A DNA stretch of 64,000 nt from Rhyacichthys aspro. Its lineage: Eukaryota > Chordata > Actinopteri > Gobiiformes > Rhyacichthyidae. The translations under genes were made by a program, and so were the position numbers. Shown in pieces: positions 20,287-29,331 of the stretch. The notes below the pieces were generated by a model. It was not told the origin of the DNA, made no database searches, and saw only the letters and a program-made list of their open reading frames with translations. The stretch lies in assembly GCA_036850595.1 (NCBI GenBank), contig CM072163.1, forward strand, positions 1,810,579 to 1,874,578. Direction: 5' to 3'. Position 1 is the first letter of the stretch; every line of letters begins with the position of its first letter.

Positions 20287-23200
20287 CATATACAGTTAAA
20301 ACAAGATTGAAGAAAGCCAGTCCAGGACAGGGTTAAGCGTGTGGTTGGTTCATCTGCTCAGCAAATGTCGTCTGGAGGTGTCACTCTTTACGAGGCTGTA
20401 ACTGGCTCTTCTCTCTGATCCTTTTCTTATGTTCCTTTTTTTTCATCTGTTTCTTGCAGCGAAGAAACACACAAAGCAGGACTCGACAATGAACGAGGAG
20501 TGGAAGAGTATGTTTGGATCTCAGGAGCCTCCCGCTGCTCCCTCTGCTGCGGTAAATCTGAAATCCACCCAAATCCAACAGAAATCCACCAAAGTCCAAC
20601 AGAAATCCACCAAAGTCCAACAGAAATCCACCCAAATCCAACAGAAATCCACCAAAGTCCAACAGAAATCCACCAAAGTCCAACAGCAACACACTTTAAA
20701 CCCCCCTCCAAGTTCAGTCCGGTTCGGTTCAGGAGTCAGTTAAGAAACAAGTTTATTGTAACAGGAATCATCGGAAAAAATGAGACCTTCAGACGTGATC
20801 TAGTCTTTATAATTAAGGATTTTAATAGATGAGAATGATCAGTCCACAGCAGGATTTTGTCCAGTCACAGCTCACTTCAGGTAAAAAGGAGAGACCCTGT
20901 TCAAATTAAATAAAACCTACTTAAATCCATGTAAAACCTGTTCAAATCCATCTAAAACCTGTTCAAATCCAATAAAACCTGTTCAAATCCAATAAAACCT
21001 GTTCAAATACATCTAAAAACCTGTTCAAATACATCTAAATATGGAAAAGAAACAGGAGAGGTTACCATGCAGCTGTTGGGGACGAGTGCTGGGGCTGAGA
21101 ACAACCAAAGTCAAAATTTAAATGAGATTGAAACTGGAGTCAGACCTGGATTAAATTTATACTAAACTGAGGACTTTCACAGATTCAGGACTAAAACCCA
21201 ACACTAAATCCAGACTAAACCAACTCTAAATTGAGACAGATCATGATTTTCTGGTGAAAGTGTAAGTTTTGTGTCCCAGGCGACGGAGGGGGCGTCCTCT
21301 CAGAGCCGTAAGACCTCCGCCCTGGCGCCCGCCGTCCCCGTCCTGCAGTCGGTCTCCACGGGACCCTCATACCAGCGCCGCCTGAACACCTGTAAGGTGG
21401 AGCTGCAGCAGCTGGTGCAGCAGAAACGAGAGCAGTGCAGCGCCGAGAGGATGGCCAAGCACATGATGGAGAGCAACGAGTGGGAGAGCCGCCCCCCGCC
21501 GCCAGGTAAGAGGGTTTAGAGAGGTCTAAGGAGGGTTTAGAGGGGTCTGAGGAGGGTTTAGAGGGGTCTGAGGAGGGTTTAGAGAGGTCTGAGGAGGGTT
21601 TAGAGGGGTCTGAGAAGGGTTTAGAGAGGTCTGAGGAGGGATTAGAGTGGTCTGAGAGAGTTTAGAGAGGTCTAAGGAGGGTTTAGAGGGGTCTGAGGAG
21701 GGTTTAGAGAGGTCTGAGGAGGGTATAGAGTGGTCTGAGAGGGTTTAGAGGGGTCTGAGGAGGGTTTAGAGAGGTCTAAGGAGGGGTTAGAGGGGTCTGA
21801 GGAGGGTTTAGAGTGGTCTGAGAGGGTTTAGAGAGGTCTGAGGAGGGTTTAGAGAGGTCTGAGGAGGGTTTAGAGAGGTCTAAGGAGGGGTTACAGGGGT
21901 CTGAGGAGGGGTTAGAGGGGTCTGAGGAGGGTTTAGAGTGGTCTGAGAGGGGTTAGAGAGGTCTGAGGAGGGTTTAGAGAGGTCTAAGGAGGGGTTAGAG
22001 GGGTCTAAGGAGGGATTAGAGGGGTCTGAGGAGGGTTTAGAGTGGTCTGAGAGGGTTTAGAGAGGTCTGAGGAGGGTTTAGAGTGGTCTGAGAGGGTTTA
22101 GAGAGGTCTGAAGAGGGTTTAGAGAGGTCTAAGGAGGGGCGGTCTGAGGAGGGTTTAGAGTGGTCTGAGAGGGTTTAGAGAGGTCTGAAGAGGGTTTAGA
22201 GAGGTGTAAGGAGGGGTTAGAGGGGTCTGAGGAGGGTTTAGATTGGTCTAAGGGGGGATTAGAGAGGTCTGAGAGGGTTTAGAGCGGTCTGAGAAGGGTT
22301 TAGAGAGGTCTAAGGAGGGGTTAGAGTGGTCTAAGAGGGGTTTAGAGTGGTCTGAGAGGGTTTAGAGAGGTCTAAGGAGGGATTAGAGAGGTCTAAGGGC
22401 GGTTTAGAGAGGTCTGCGAGGGTTTAAAGAGGTCTGAGAAGGGTTTAGAGCGTTCTGAGGAGGGTTTAAAGAGGTCTGAGAAGGGTTTAGAGATGTCTGA
22501 GGGGGTTTAGAGAGGTCTAAGAAGGGTTTAGAGGGGTCTGAGGAGGGTTTAGAAAGAGCTGAGAAGGGTTTAGAGGGGGTTTAGAGGGGTCTGAGGAGGG
22601 TTTAGAGAGGTCTGAGGAGGGTTTAGAGAGGTCTGAGGAGGGTTCAGAGAGGTGTTAGGAGGGTTTAGAGGTGTCTGAGGAGGGTTTAGAGTGGTCTGAG
22701 GAGGGTTTAGAGAGGTCTGAGGAGGGTTTAGAGCGGTCTGAGGAGGGTTTAGAGAGGTCTGAGGAGGGTTTAGAGTGGTCTGAGGAGGGTTTAGAGAGGT
22801 CTGAGGAGGGTTTAGAGAGGTCTGAGGAGGGTTCAGAGAGGTGTTAGGAGGGTTTAGAGGTGTCTGAGGAGGGTTTAGAAAGATCTGAGAAGGGTTTAGA
22901 GGGGGTTTAGAGAGGTCTGAGGAGGGTTTAGAGAGGTCTGAGGGGATTTAGAGAGATCTTAGGGGGTTTAGAGGGTTCTGAACAGGTTTAGAGGGATTTT
23001 TCTGGTGTGTTTCAGGATGGCACCCTAAGGGTCTGCTGGTGGCTCATCTTCACGAACACAAAGCAGCCGTGAACAGGATCCGAGTCTCGGACGAACATTC
23101 CATCTTCGCTACAGCCTCCAACGATGGCTCCGTCAAAGTCTGGGACAGTCAGAAGATGGAGGGCAAGACCACCACCACCAGGTCTAGACTAAACCCGGTC

Positions 23201-26200
23201 TCTGTAGGATCTTTATTACCATCAGCGTTAGCTTCTTTCAAGAGTCACACTGTTTTGATTTTGGCCTCAGTTCAGTGTAAATGGAGGTTGTATCTGAGGC
23301 CTCCTTCCTTCACTCTCTCCTAACTCCTATCTCTTAACTCCTATCTCTTAACTCCTATCTCCTAACTCCTATCTCCTAACTCTTATCTCTTAACTCCTAT
23401 CTCCTAACTCTTATCTCTTAACTCCTATCTCTTAACTCTTATCTCTTAACTCCTAACTCCTAACCCTGTCCTTGAAGGAAAGCCCTTCCTCTTTAAGGTG
23501 GAGGTGGGCTGCAGACCCAGGCCCTCTGTTTCCATATTAAATAAAAATAAATAAAAAATAAATATAAAGTAGATTAGATTAGACGTTTCTGTTTGGGTTT
23601 TGTCCTAAACACGGTCTTTCCCGGTCTTTAACCTGGTCTTAAACACAGTCTTTAACCCGGTCTTAAACACGGTCTTTAACCCGGTCTTTCCCGGTCTTGT
23701 CGCTGCAGGTCCGTCCTGACCTACTCCCGTCTCGGGGGGCAGGTGAAGACCCTCACCTTTTGTCAGGGCTCTCATTATTTGGCCGTGGCTTCAGACAACG
23801 GCTCCATCCAACTCCTCGCCGTGGAGGCCAACAAGCCCCCGAAGTCCCCCAAAGTCCAGCCCTTCCAGACCAGGTGAGACTCCCCGAAGTCCCCCAAAGT
23901 CCAGCCCTTCCAGACCAGGTGAGACCCCCCGAAGTCCCCAAAAGTCCAGCCCTTCCAGACCAGGTGAGACTCCCAGAAGTCCCCCAAAGTCCAGCCCTTC
24001 CAGACCAGGTGAGACTCCCCGAAGTCCCCCAAAGTCCAGCCCTTCCAGACCAGGTGAGACTCCCCGAAGTCACCCAAAGTCCAGCCATTCCAGACCAGGT
24101 GAGACCCCCCAAAGTCCAGCCATTCCAGACCAGGTGAGACCCCCCAAAGTCCAGCCATTCCAGACCAGGTGAGACCCCCCAAAGTCCAGCCCTTCCAGAC
24201 CAGGTGAGACCCCCCAAAGTCCAGCCCTTCCAGACCAGGTGAGACCCCCCAAAGTCCAGCCATTCCAGACCAGGTGAGACCCCACAGTCCAGTCGGAGAG
24301 GGGCTGTGTGGTGTAACCCGGTCTTTGTCTGGTCTCTGCAGGACTCTAGACCCATCTGAGGAGGGGTCCGTGGTGGACCTGCACCACTTTAACAGCGGGG
24401 CCCAGTCGGTCTTGGCGTACGCGTCGGTGAACGGGTCTTTGGTGGGCTGGGACCTCCGCTGTGGGACCAACGCCTGGACCCTGCGCCACGACCTGAGGCT
24501 GGGGCTCATCACGTCCTTCGGGGTCGACACCCACCAGTGCTGGCTCTGCCTAGGTAAGAGCGGGCCGGACCAGAGGGGCCGGACCGGGCTGGACCAGAGG
24601 GGGCTGGACCGGACCAGAATGGAAACCAGCACAAAAAAACAACACAAAACTGTCACAAAACCAATTAAAACAATCCAAAACAATCCTCATGGCGAGTTTG
24701 TGCAGAAGCAGTTCTGCTGCCGTTATAGATATAGATACAGAGAATAAACCTGAAATAAACCTGAAATAAACCAGAGAATAAACCTGAAATAAACCTGAAA
24801 TAAACCAGAGAATAAACCTGAAATAAACCTGAAATAAACCTGAGATAAACCTGAAATAAACCTGAGATAAACCTGAAATAAACTTGAAATAAACCTGAAA
24901 TAAACCTGAAATAAACCTGAGATAAACCTGAAATAAACCTGAAATAAACCTGAAATAAACCTGAAATAAACCTGAGATAAACCTGAAATAAACCAGAGAA
25001 TAAACCTGAAATAAACCAGAGAATAAACCTGAAATAAACCTGAAATAAACCAGAGAATAAACCTGAAATAAACCTGAAATAAACCTGAGATAAACCTGAA
25101 ATAAACCAGAGAATAAACCTGAAATAAACCAGAGAATAAACCAGAGAATAAACCTGAAATAAACCTGAAATAAACCTGAAATAAACCAGAGAATAAACCT
25201 GAAATAAACCTGAAATAAACCTGAGATAAACCTGAAATAAACCTGAGATAAACCTGAAATAAACCTGAAATAAACCTGAAATAAACCTGAGATAAACCTG
25301 AGATAAACCTGAAATAAACCTGAGATAAACCTGAAATAAACCTGAAATAAACCTGAAATAAACCTGAGATAAACCTGAAATAAACCTGAAATAAACCTGA
25401 AATAAACCTGAGATAAACCTGAAATAAACCTGAAATAAACCTGAAATAAACCTGAGATAAACCTGAAATAAACCTGAAATAAACCTGAGATAAACCTGAA
25501 ATAAACCTGAGATAAACCTGAGATAAACCTGAGATAAACCAGAGAATAAACCTGAAATAAACCTGAAATAAACCTGAAATAAACCTGAAATAAACCTGAG
25601 ATAAACCAGAGAATAAACCTGAAATAAACCTGAAATAAACCTGAGAATAAACAGAAACACCTGTCAAACACATGGCCCCGGGGCCACAGCTGGCCCTCTG
25701 CAGTTTATTATGAGTCCCATTATTTTTGACTTTAATCATTGAATCAGTTTTAATTTGTAAAGCACTTTACAAAAACCAAAGAGAAGCCCACAGGAAACAT
25801 TAACAGGAGTCTTGAAAGTAAATTATATATATATATATGTATATATATGTGTGTGTATATATATGTGTGTGTGTATATATAGTTAAAACAATAAATAATA
25901 AAAGAACCAGGACTGAAATCTGAAAGTTACGCAGTGTATAATGTTTTAAAGTCTTTAACCTGGACTTGAACAGGGTCAGAGGTCAGAGGTCATGTGTGAA
26001 ATAAAAAAGAGAGACACCTGGTTGTGTTGGGGTCTAATGGGGCTCAGGTGTGAACTCACCTGTCGACTGCTGTGGTCTCACCTGAACCTGTCTCCTCAGG
26101 CACCAGCAGCGGCACCATGGCATGCTGGGATATGCGGTTCCAGCTGCCCATCTCCAACCATTCTCACCCAACACGAGCCCGCATCAGGAGACTGCTCATG

Positions 26201-27528
26201 CACCCGCTGCACCAGTCCACCGTCATCGCAGGTGAGACCGGGGTAGACCGGGGTAGACCGGGGTAGACCGGGGTAGACCGAGTTTAGCCTGGGTTAGACC
26301 AGGTTACACCGGGGTAGACCGGGGTAAACCGGGGTAGACCGGGTTACACCGGGGTAGACCGGGGTAGACCGGGTTAGACCGGGGTAGACCGGGGTAGACC
26401 GGGGTAGACCGGGTTAGTCCGGGTTAGACTGGGTTAGACCAGGTTTAGACCTGTTCTGACCTGTCTCTGTCTCTGCTGCAGCGGTCCAGGGGAATAACGA
26501 GGTCTCGATGTGGGACATGGAAACTGGAGACAGGAAGTTTACTCTGTGGGCTAGCTCTGCCCCCCCGCTGTCCGAGCTACAGGTACAAGTCCTGGCCCTG
26601 GCCCTGGTCCTGGTCCTGGCCCTGGTCCTGGCCCTGGTCCTGGCCCTGGTCCTGGTCTCAGTCCTGGTCCTGGTCCTGGTCCTGGTCCTGGTCCTGGCCC
26701 TGGTCCTGGCCCTGGTCCTGGTCTCAGTCCTGGTCCTGGTCCTGGTCCTGGTCCTGGTCCTGGTCCTGGTCTAGTCCCAGTCCTGGTCTGGTTCTAACCG
26801 GTCTCTCTCTGTTGCAGCCGTCCCCTCACAGCGTCCACGGGATCTACTGCAGCCCGGCCGATGGGAACCCTCTGCTGTTGACGGCCGGCTCCGACATGAG
26901 GATCAGGTCTGGACCGTCCTAGTCCCGGTTTAGTCCAGATTAGTCCCGGTTTGGTCCAGATTAGACCCAGTTTAGTCCAGATTACTGCTTTTGAGACTTT
27001 CTTTAAATAGAATCATCAAACACTGCAACAACTGCTGCTTCTAACGACACGCTCCAGTTCAAGTGTAGACCTGGTTTAGACCTGGTTTAGACCTGGTTCA
27101 GTCTGGTTCTTGTCTCCTCAGGTTCTGGGACCTGGCGTACCCGGACCGGTCTTATATTGTGGCCGGAGGAGCTCACGACTCGCTGCACTGTCCCTCGGTT
27201 CTTTACAGCAGGAAGATCATCGAGGGAACGGAGGTGGTGCAGGTCAGGACTCGGACTGGACTTACACAGACTCCACACAGACTGAGCCGGGTTTTAACGG
27301 GTCTGCGGGGTTTATTTGAGACGAGAACAGGTCTGACTCAGGTCTCGTCTGTTCCAGGAGATCCACAGTAAACAGAAGAGTGGTTCTGTGGAGGACTCTC
27401 CTCGTCGGGGTCCGGAGGCTCTTCCTGTGGGACACCACGACATCATCACAGACATCGCCACCTTCCAGACCACGCAGGGCTTCATCGTCACCTCGTCCCG
27501 GGACGGCATCGTCAAGGTCTGGAAGTAG
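8136..27528 (+). CDS. pik3r4: VPS15 / PI3-kinase regulatory subunit 4 (20 coding exons)
   Basis: Myristoylated pseudokinase scaffold of the VPS34 class III PI3-kinase complexes, which act in autophagy and endosome traffic. Exons: 8131-8853, 8938-9071, 9745-9958, 10064-10462, 10839-10970, 11476-11697, 11773-11946, 13367-13512, 13645-13848, gap to 18884 (or 18890), 20460-20551, 21280-21505, 23016-23181, 23709-23873, 24342-24553, 26100-26231, 26482-26582, 26818-26906, 27122-27242, 27358-27528. All junctions are GT-AG and codon phase is kept throughout. The protein begins MGNQLAGIAPSQ and ends DGIVKVWK, as in human VPS15. The visible length is about 1330 residues, with about ten more expected in the gap (human is 1358). 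Order: pseudokinase, HEAT repeats, linker, WD40 propeller. Introns are loaded with minisatellites, several of which copy splice junctions. Confidence 0.97.
9577..9762 (+). repeat. 42-bp acceptor-bearing minisatellite before pik3r4 exon 3
   Basis: About four 42-bp units, each holding a CTTGCAG (or CTTACAG) acceptor followed by the first 18 nt of exon 3. Equivalent exon starts fall at 9619, 9661, 9703 and 9745. The unit is a multiple of three and the exon frame stays open back through the array. Use of an upstream acceptor would therefore insert 14 residues per unit (VSQVVQSGLALVLQ) without a stop. The site at 9745 gives the conserved VSQMVQLDPERRL. Confidence 0.93.
9937..10014 (+). repeat. 23-bp donor-bearing repeat after pik3r4 exon 3
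   Basis: Three 23-bp copies of the end of exon 3 plus its donor (GAGCTCTACAG|GTGAGTACACC). GT dinucleotides are at 9959, 9982 and 10005. Use of the second or third donor would bring an in-frame TGA four codons after the normal junction. Confidence 0.92.
10463..10838. repeat. pik3r4 intron 4 minisatellites
   Basis: GGTTTAGACTGGGTTAGACC-like units to about 10680, then about seven 20-bp units of CTCGGGTCCCGATCCGTTCT to about 10825. Together they fill almost the whole intron from donor to acceptor. Confidence 0.93.
10971..11475. repeat. pik3r4 intron 5: 42-bp array then unique sequence
   Basis: About four units of 42 bp (CTGACAAAACCTGGTCTAGA plus TTGAAACCTGTTTAAATA) occupy 10975-11160 and start at the donor. 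The remainder, to 11475, is AT-rich with nothing recognised. Confidence 0.9.
11880..12893 (+). repeat. 100-bp minisatellite copying the pik3r4 exon 7 end and donor, 10 copies
   Basis: Ten near-identical copies of a 100-bp unit (one is 112 bp). Each contains about 66 nt of exon 7, encoding LTCMCELGLLQKPHIYEFVSDI, then its donor ATCG|GTGAGC and about 34 nt of CCCTGACCTCTGACC-type intron. Only the first copy (exon ending at 11946) is continuous with the rest of exon 7. In each unit the exon frame meets a TGA three codons past the donor. Differences between copies are few (mostly CCCC/CCTC), which suggests recent amplification. Confidence 0.97.
12894..13366. other. Rest of pik3r4 intron 7
   Basis: AT-rich unique sequence, then about three copies of a 30-bp unit GGCCATGTTGGCTCAGACGT at 13192-13275 and a run of CCGTGACCTGTGAACCATGA at 13280-13345, ending at the exon 8 acceptor. 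No coding exon is seen. Confidence 0.8.
13555..13630. repeat. Short CAGTCCTGGTT array in pik3r4 intron 8
   Basis: About six 11-bp units lie immediately upstream of the exon 9 acceptor and replace the usual polypyrimidine context. Confidence 0.85.
14119..14472. mobile_element. MITE-like element with about 77-bp inverted repeats and TA ends
   Basis: The left end reads TACACTATGTTGCTGACAGT and the right end, reverse-complemented, reads TACACTGTGTTGCCAAAAGT. The match continues through TTTTGACTACT and CATTTCTGACGAAAC on both sides. The element is flanked by TA, the Tc1/mariner-type target. It is about 354 bp with no transposase, so it would be non-autonomous. It sits in pik3r4 intron 9. Superfamily assignment is an inference from the TA and the GTTGCCAAAAGT terminus. 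Confidence 0.8.
14473..15240. repeat. CCTGGTTTAGTCCTGGTTTAGAC array in intron 9 (first block)
   Basis: Degenerate tandem array of 11-12-bp units GGTTTAGTCCT / GGTTTAGACCT, immediately right of the MITE. Confidence 0.95.
15236..15378 (+). repeat. Long direct repeat, copy 1
   Basis: About 140 bp running from GACCTGCTCCAGTCCCGGTC through GGTCGAAATTCTGTGGAAAT to GGAATTTCACAAAAC. A nearly identical copy lies at 16659-16799, about 1.42 kb away. Confidence 0.9.
15620..16670. repeat. GGTTTAGACCTG array in intron 9 (second block)
   Basis: About 1 kb of the same 11-12-bp unit family as the first block, here more homogeneous. Confidence 0.95.
16659..16799 (+). repeat. Long direct repeat, copy 2
   Basis: Second copy of the 140-bp segment of 15236-15378. 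It is followed directly by the 42-bp array, whereas copy 1 is followed by unique sequence. Confidence 0.9.
16800..18613 (+). repeat. 42-bp minisatellite, over 40 copies, ending in the gap
   Basis: Tandem 42-bp unit with CTGGTCTCTCTGGGTCTAGG then GGTGGTTCTAACCGGTCTAT; a second variant has AGCGG for AGGGG. The array is very homogeneous apart from three scrambled patches at about 17341-17395, 17640-17700 and 18155-18230. It runs into the N gap. Because 42 is divisible by three it shows long open frames (about 220 codons), but it lies inside pik3r4 intron 9 and no protein is expected. Confidence 0.97.
18614..18713. other. Assembly gap of 100 N
   Basis: One hundred N, probably a placeholder of unknown size. 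The left edge is inside the 42-bp array and the right edge is inside pik3r4 exon 10, so the exon's acceptor and its first codons (about ten expected, by comparison with human) are lost. Confidence 0.99.
18891..19915. repeat. pik3r4 intron 10: AAACCTG(C/T)TCAAATCC and 21-bp arrays
   Basis: AAACCTGCTCAAATCCAACT units occupy 18895-19130 and return at 19735-19915. Between them (19130-19735) is a 21-bp array of GAGGTCTGAGGAGGGTTTAG. The same 21-bp unit forms the much longer array in intron 12. Confidence 0.95.
20236..20292. repeat. (TA)n microsatellite
   Basis: TATATA run grading into ATACAT repeats in pik3r4 intron 10. Confidence 0.95.
20560..20695. repeat. AAATCCACCAAAGTCCAACAG array in intron 11
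   Basis: About six units of roughly 20-21 bp that begin within ten bases of the exon 11 donor. Confidence 0.92.
21506..22990. repeat. 21-bp minisatellite filling pik3r4 intron 12
   Basis: About 70 units of GAGGTCTGAGGAGGGTTTAG with many point variants. The array starts eight bases after the exon 12 donor and ends about 25 nt before the exon 13 acceptor. Confidence 0.96.
23325..23470. repeat. TAACTCCTATCTCT array in intron 13
   Basis: About ten 14-bp units, pyrimidine-rich on the sense strand. Similar CCCGGTCTTAAACACGGTCTTT units follow at 23600-23700, just before the exon 14 acceptor. Confidence 0.92.
23835..24285 (+). repeat. Minisatellite copying the pik3r4 exon 14 end and donor, 11 donors
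   Basis: Each unit carries CCCAAAGTCCAGCCCTTCCA followed by GACCAG|GTGAGAC, which is the last part of exon 14 plus its donor. The first five or so units are about 45 bp and include CCCCGAAGT; the later ones shrink to about 36 bp. Eleven copies of ACCAGGTGAGAC can be counted. Only the first (exon end 23873) is continuous with the upstream exon. Confidence 0.95.
24745..25660. repeat. AAATAAACCTG array in intron 15
   Basis: About 80 units of 11-12 bp (AAATAAACCTG, GATAAACCTGA, AATAAACCAGAG). Long minus-strand open frames here are artefacts of the repeat. Confidence 0.95.
25661..26099. other. Rest of pik3r4 intron 15
   Basis: AT-rich sequence with a TATATATGTGTG microsatellite at about 25824-25882. 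No exon is seen before the acceptor at 26099. Confidence 0.7.
26232..26445. repeat. GTAGACCGGG array starting at the exon 16 donor
   Basis: Ten-base units GTAGACCGGG begin directly after the donor GTGAGACCGG, which itself looks like the first unit. Confidence 0.92.
26583..26775. repeat. CCTGGT/CCTGGC hexamer array in intron 17
   Basis: Hexameric CCTGGTCCTGGCCCTGGT repeats start at the exon 17 donor and fill most of the intron. Confidence 0.94.
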
Positions 27529-27756
27529 ACCGGACCAGGCCTGGACCGGGACTGAGCGGGTTCTGATCGGTCTACAGCGGGTCTCAGACTCTAAACCACA
27601 GTTAACCAAACTGGACTCATTTAAAGACTGGTTAAGTCCGGACCCAGAGCTGTTCATGATGCATTTCTTTATTAAACTCTTTATGATTTTAATTCTTGTA
27701 AATAATTATGTCTGAAATGATCTGAAACCAGCTGCACGTCTCTGTCAGAACTGATC

Positions 27757-27762
27757 AATAAA
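27757..27762 (+). terminator. AATAAA poly(A) signal of pik3r4
   Basis: Canonical AATAAA in ATCAATAAAGTC about 230 nt after the stop codon, followed by a GTTGATTTCTGTTTTT GT/T-rich stretch. Confidence 0.7.
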
Positions 27763-28453
27763 GTCAACCACTGTTGATTTCTGTTTTTACTGATGAATCC
27801 AGACTGGTCACACACTCCTTAAACTCGACTGTTCACAGCCTTTATCACAAACACAGGCCTGTTTCTGAACCAGACACAAACAGAACTGGAACTATTCAGA
27901 TAAAACAGAACGGAGTCTCCTCTTTTTCCTCAAACCTTTATTGAATAGTTTCACAGAGCATTGTTCAGTTAAAGGCACAGGTCACAAAAATAAAACAAAC
28001 GACTGAAGTTTGACCAAAAAACACTGGCTTCAACAAGAATTCACTTTTACTGAAATAAAAACCGACTTGACCAGCTCTGTCTTTGACCCAGAAGAACAAC
28101 TGAACAGGTTTTATCTGGTTTCGACCTGGTTTGATCAGGTTCTTCTGGGTGAAATGTGCCTTTGGTGAATAACAGCGCTGAAAACAGATTTTTCTTTAAG
28201 GTAGCACCTGATAAAAACGGTGTGGATTCGTTCACACTGGAGCCAGAGCTCACTGAAACCTTTATTTTTGATTGAATTTGTCTCCAGTGTGAACGCCCCG
28301 AGTATTTGTTTTGACAATAACATGTTACAGTGACATGTGATTGATTTAACATGATTCACAGAAAAAAATGATGTATAATAATAAACATTTGAGACAAAAA
28401 AAAATGAATAAAATAAAAGAAATTATATGGCCCTGAATTCATTTTACAAAGCT
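27763..28453. other. Convergent intergenic region pik3r4 / collagen VI
   Basis: Tail-to-tail spacer of under 1 kb between the two stop codons. No coding exon is recognised; the antisense open frame at 28047-28352 has no supporting feature. Confidence 0.6.
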
Positions 28454-28459
28454 TTTATT
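28454..28459 (-). terminator. AATAAA poly(A) signal of the collagen VI gene (minus)
   Basis: Plus-strand TTTATT reads AATAAA on the minus strand, about 86 nt beyond the stop codon at 28545-28547. A second one lies at about 28488-28493. Confidence 0.5.
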
Positions 28460-28544
28460 TTGGTGGGAATGCGAGACATGAGCGAGTTTTATTTCCTGCT
28501 GTCATCGTGAGGAGGTCAGGGGTCACTCAGGGGTCACTCAGGGG

Positions 28545-29331
28545 TCAGGGGGTCACACACAGCGCCTCACACTCGCGCTGCGTCCTGAAGCGGTTGGCGT
28601 TTCCTCCACAGCCTCCGAACCAGAACCGACTACACTCCCTTTGAACCGAGTCAAAGAACCACATCATGGAGTAGTTCCCACAGCCGCCGGGGTCCTGGGA
28701 CAGGAAGCAGGCGTCTGCAACGACAGGGGTCACAGGGGGGTCACAGAGGGGTCACGGGGGGTTCACAGTGGTCACAGGGGGTCACAGAGGGGTCACAGAG
28801 GGTCACAGTGGTCAGAGGGGGTCACAGAGGGGTCACAGGGGGGTAACGGGTCACAGAGGGGTCTCAGCGGGTTTACAGGGGGGTTACAGGGTCAGAGGAG
28901 GGGTTACACCGGGTCTGAACCAGGTCTGGACTGGATCTAACCTTTAGAGACGAGCTGAGTCTGTGAAGGTCCCAGAAGAACGTTGGCTTCTGTCAGAAAC
29001 AAAATCAAATCCTCTTTTACTTTAGTCCAGTTCATTTTCCTCAAACTGTTTTGGTTAAACAGTTTAAAATGTGACTCAAACAGATTCCACTGAGACATGT
29101 TCAGAGAGTGAACCTGGTCCTGAGACGTTAAAGACATGCTCCTAACGGGACGGGACTTACGCTGCGGGACACACGTCTGCAAACACTCATGCTCCGAGTT
29201 AAAGCGGTTAGCGTTTCCGCCGCAGCCTCCGAACCAGAAGGGGGCGCATGCACCGAGGCCGGGGTCAAAGTGCCATCGCTGCAGGTAGTCCCCGCACTCC
29301 ACCCCGGAGTCGAGGGCTAGACCACAGCGCG
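28545..29331 (-). other. Tandem Kunitz (BPTI-like) domains
   Basis: Two exons, 29331-29161 and 28714-28545, each encode one Kunitz fold with six cysteines. The first begins RCGLALDSGVECGDYLQRW, the second ACFLSQDPGGCGNYSMMWFF; both contain FWFGGCGGNANRF and both exons are in phase 1. The residue after the second Cys (the P1 position of BPTI) is Gly in both, so trypsin-type inhibition is unlikely. The chain ends CVTP and then TGA at 28547-28545. Confidence 0.93.

Larger units (their letters stand above)
18714..21505 (+). other. pik3r4: pik3r4 exons 10-12: linker region
   Basis: Exon 10 (visible from 18714) encodes LSLKDFMLKSNK and GIMGRQVDLVRPK. It has two in-frame donors: after 18884 (GTCCGG, matching human DDKRA) and after 18890 (GTAAAA, adding Gly-Pro). 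Exon 11 is 20460-20551 (NEEWKSMFGSQEPP). Exon 12 is 21280-21505 (CKVELQQLVQQKREQCSAER, a likely coiled segment, ending SRPPPPG). This is the low-conservation linker between HEAT repeats and propeller. Confidence 0.92.
23016..27528 (+). other. pik3r4: pik3r4 exons 13-20: WD40 propeller
   Basis: C-terminal beta-propeller. WD40 motifs visible include HLHEHKAAVNRIRVSDEHSI with VKVWDSQKMEGK, GSLVGWDLRC, GTMACWDMRFQLPI, NEVSMWDMETGD, LLTAGSDMRIRFWDLAYP, and HHDIITDIATFQTTQGF ending in DGIVKVWK. Stop TAG is 27526-27528. Confidence 0.95.

Noticed and set aside
23753..24683. Minus-strand open frames of 200-302 codons with GSHLVWKGWTL repeats
   Set aside because: Antisense shadow of pik3r4 exons 14-15 and the donor array between them.
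24550..25739. Minus-strand open frames of over 330 codons (SGLFQVYFRFI repeats)
   Set aside because: Produced by the AAATAAACCTG array in a pik3r4 intron; all frames are open and low complexity.
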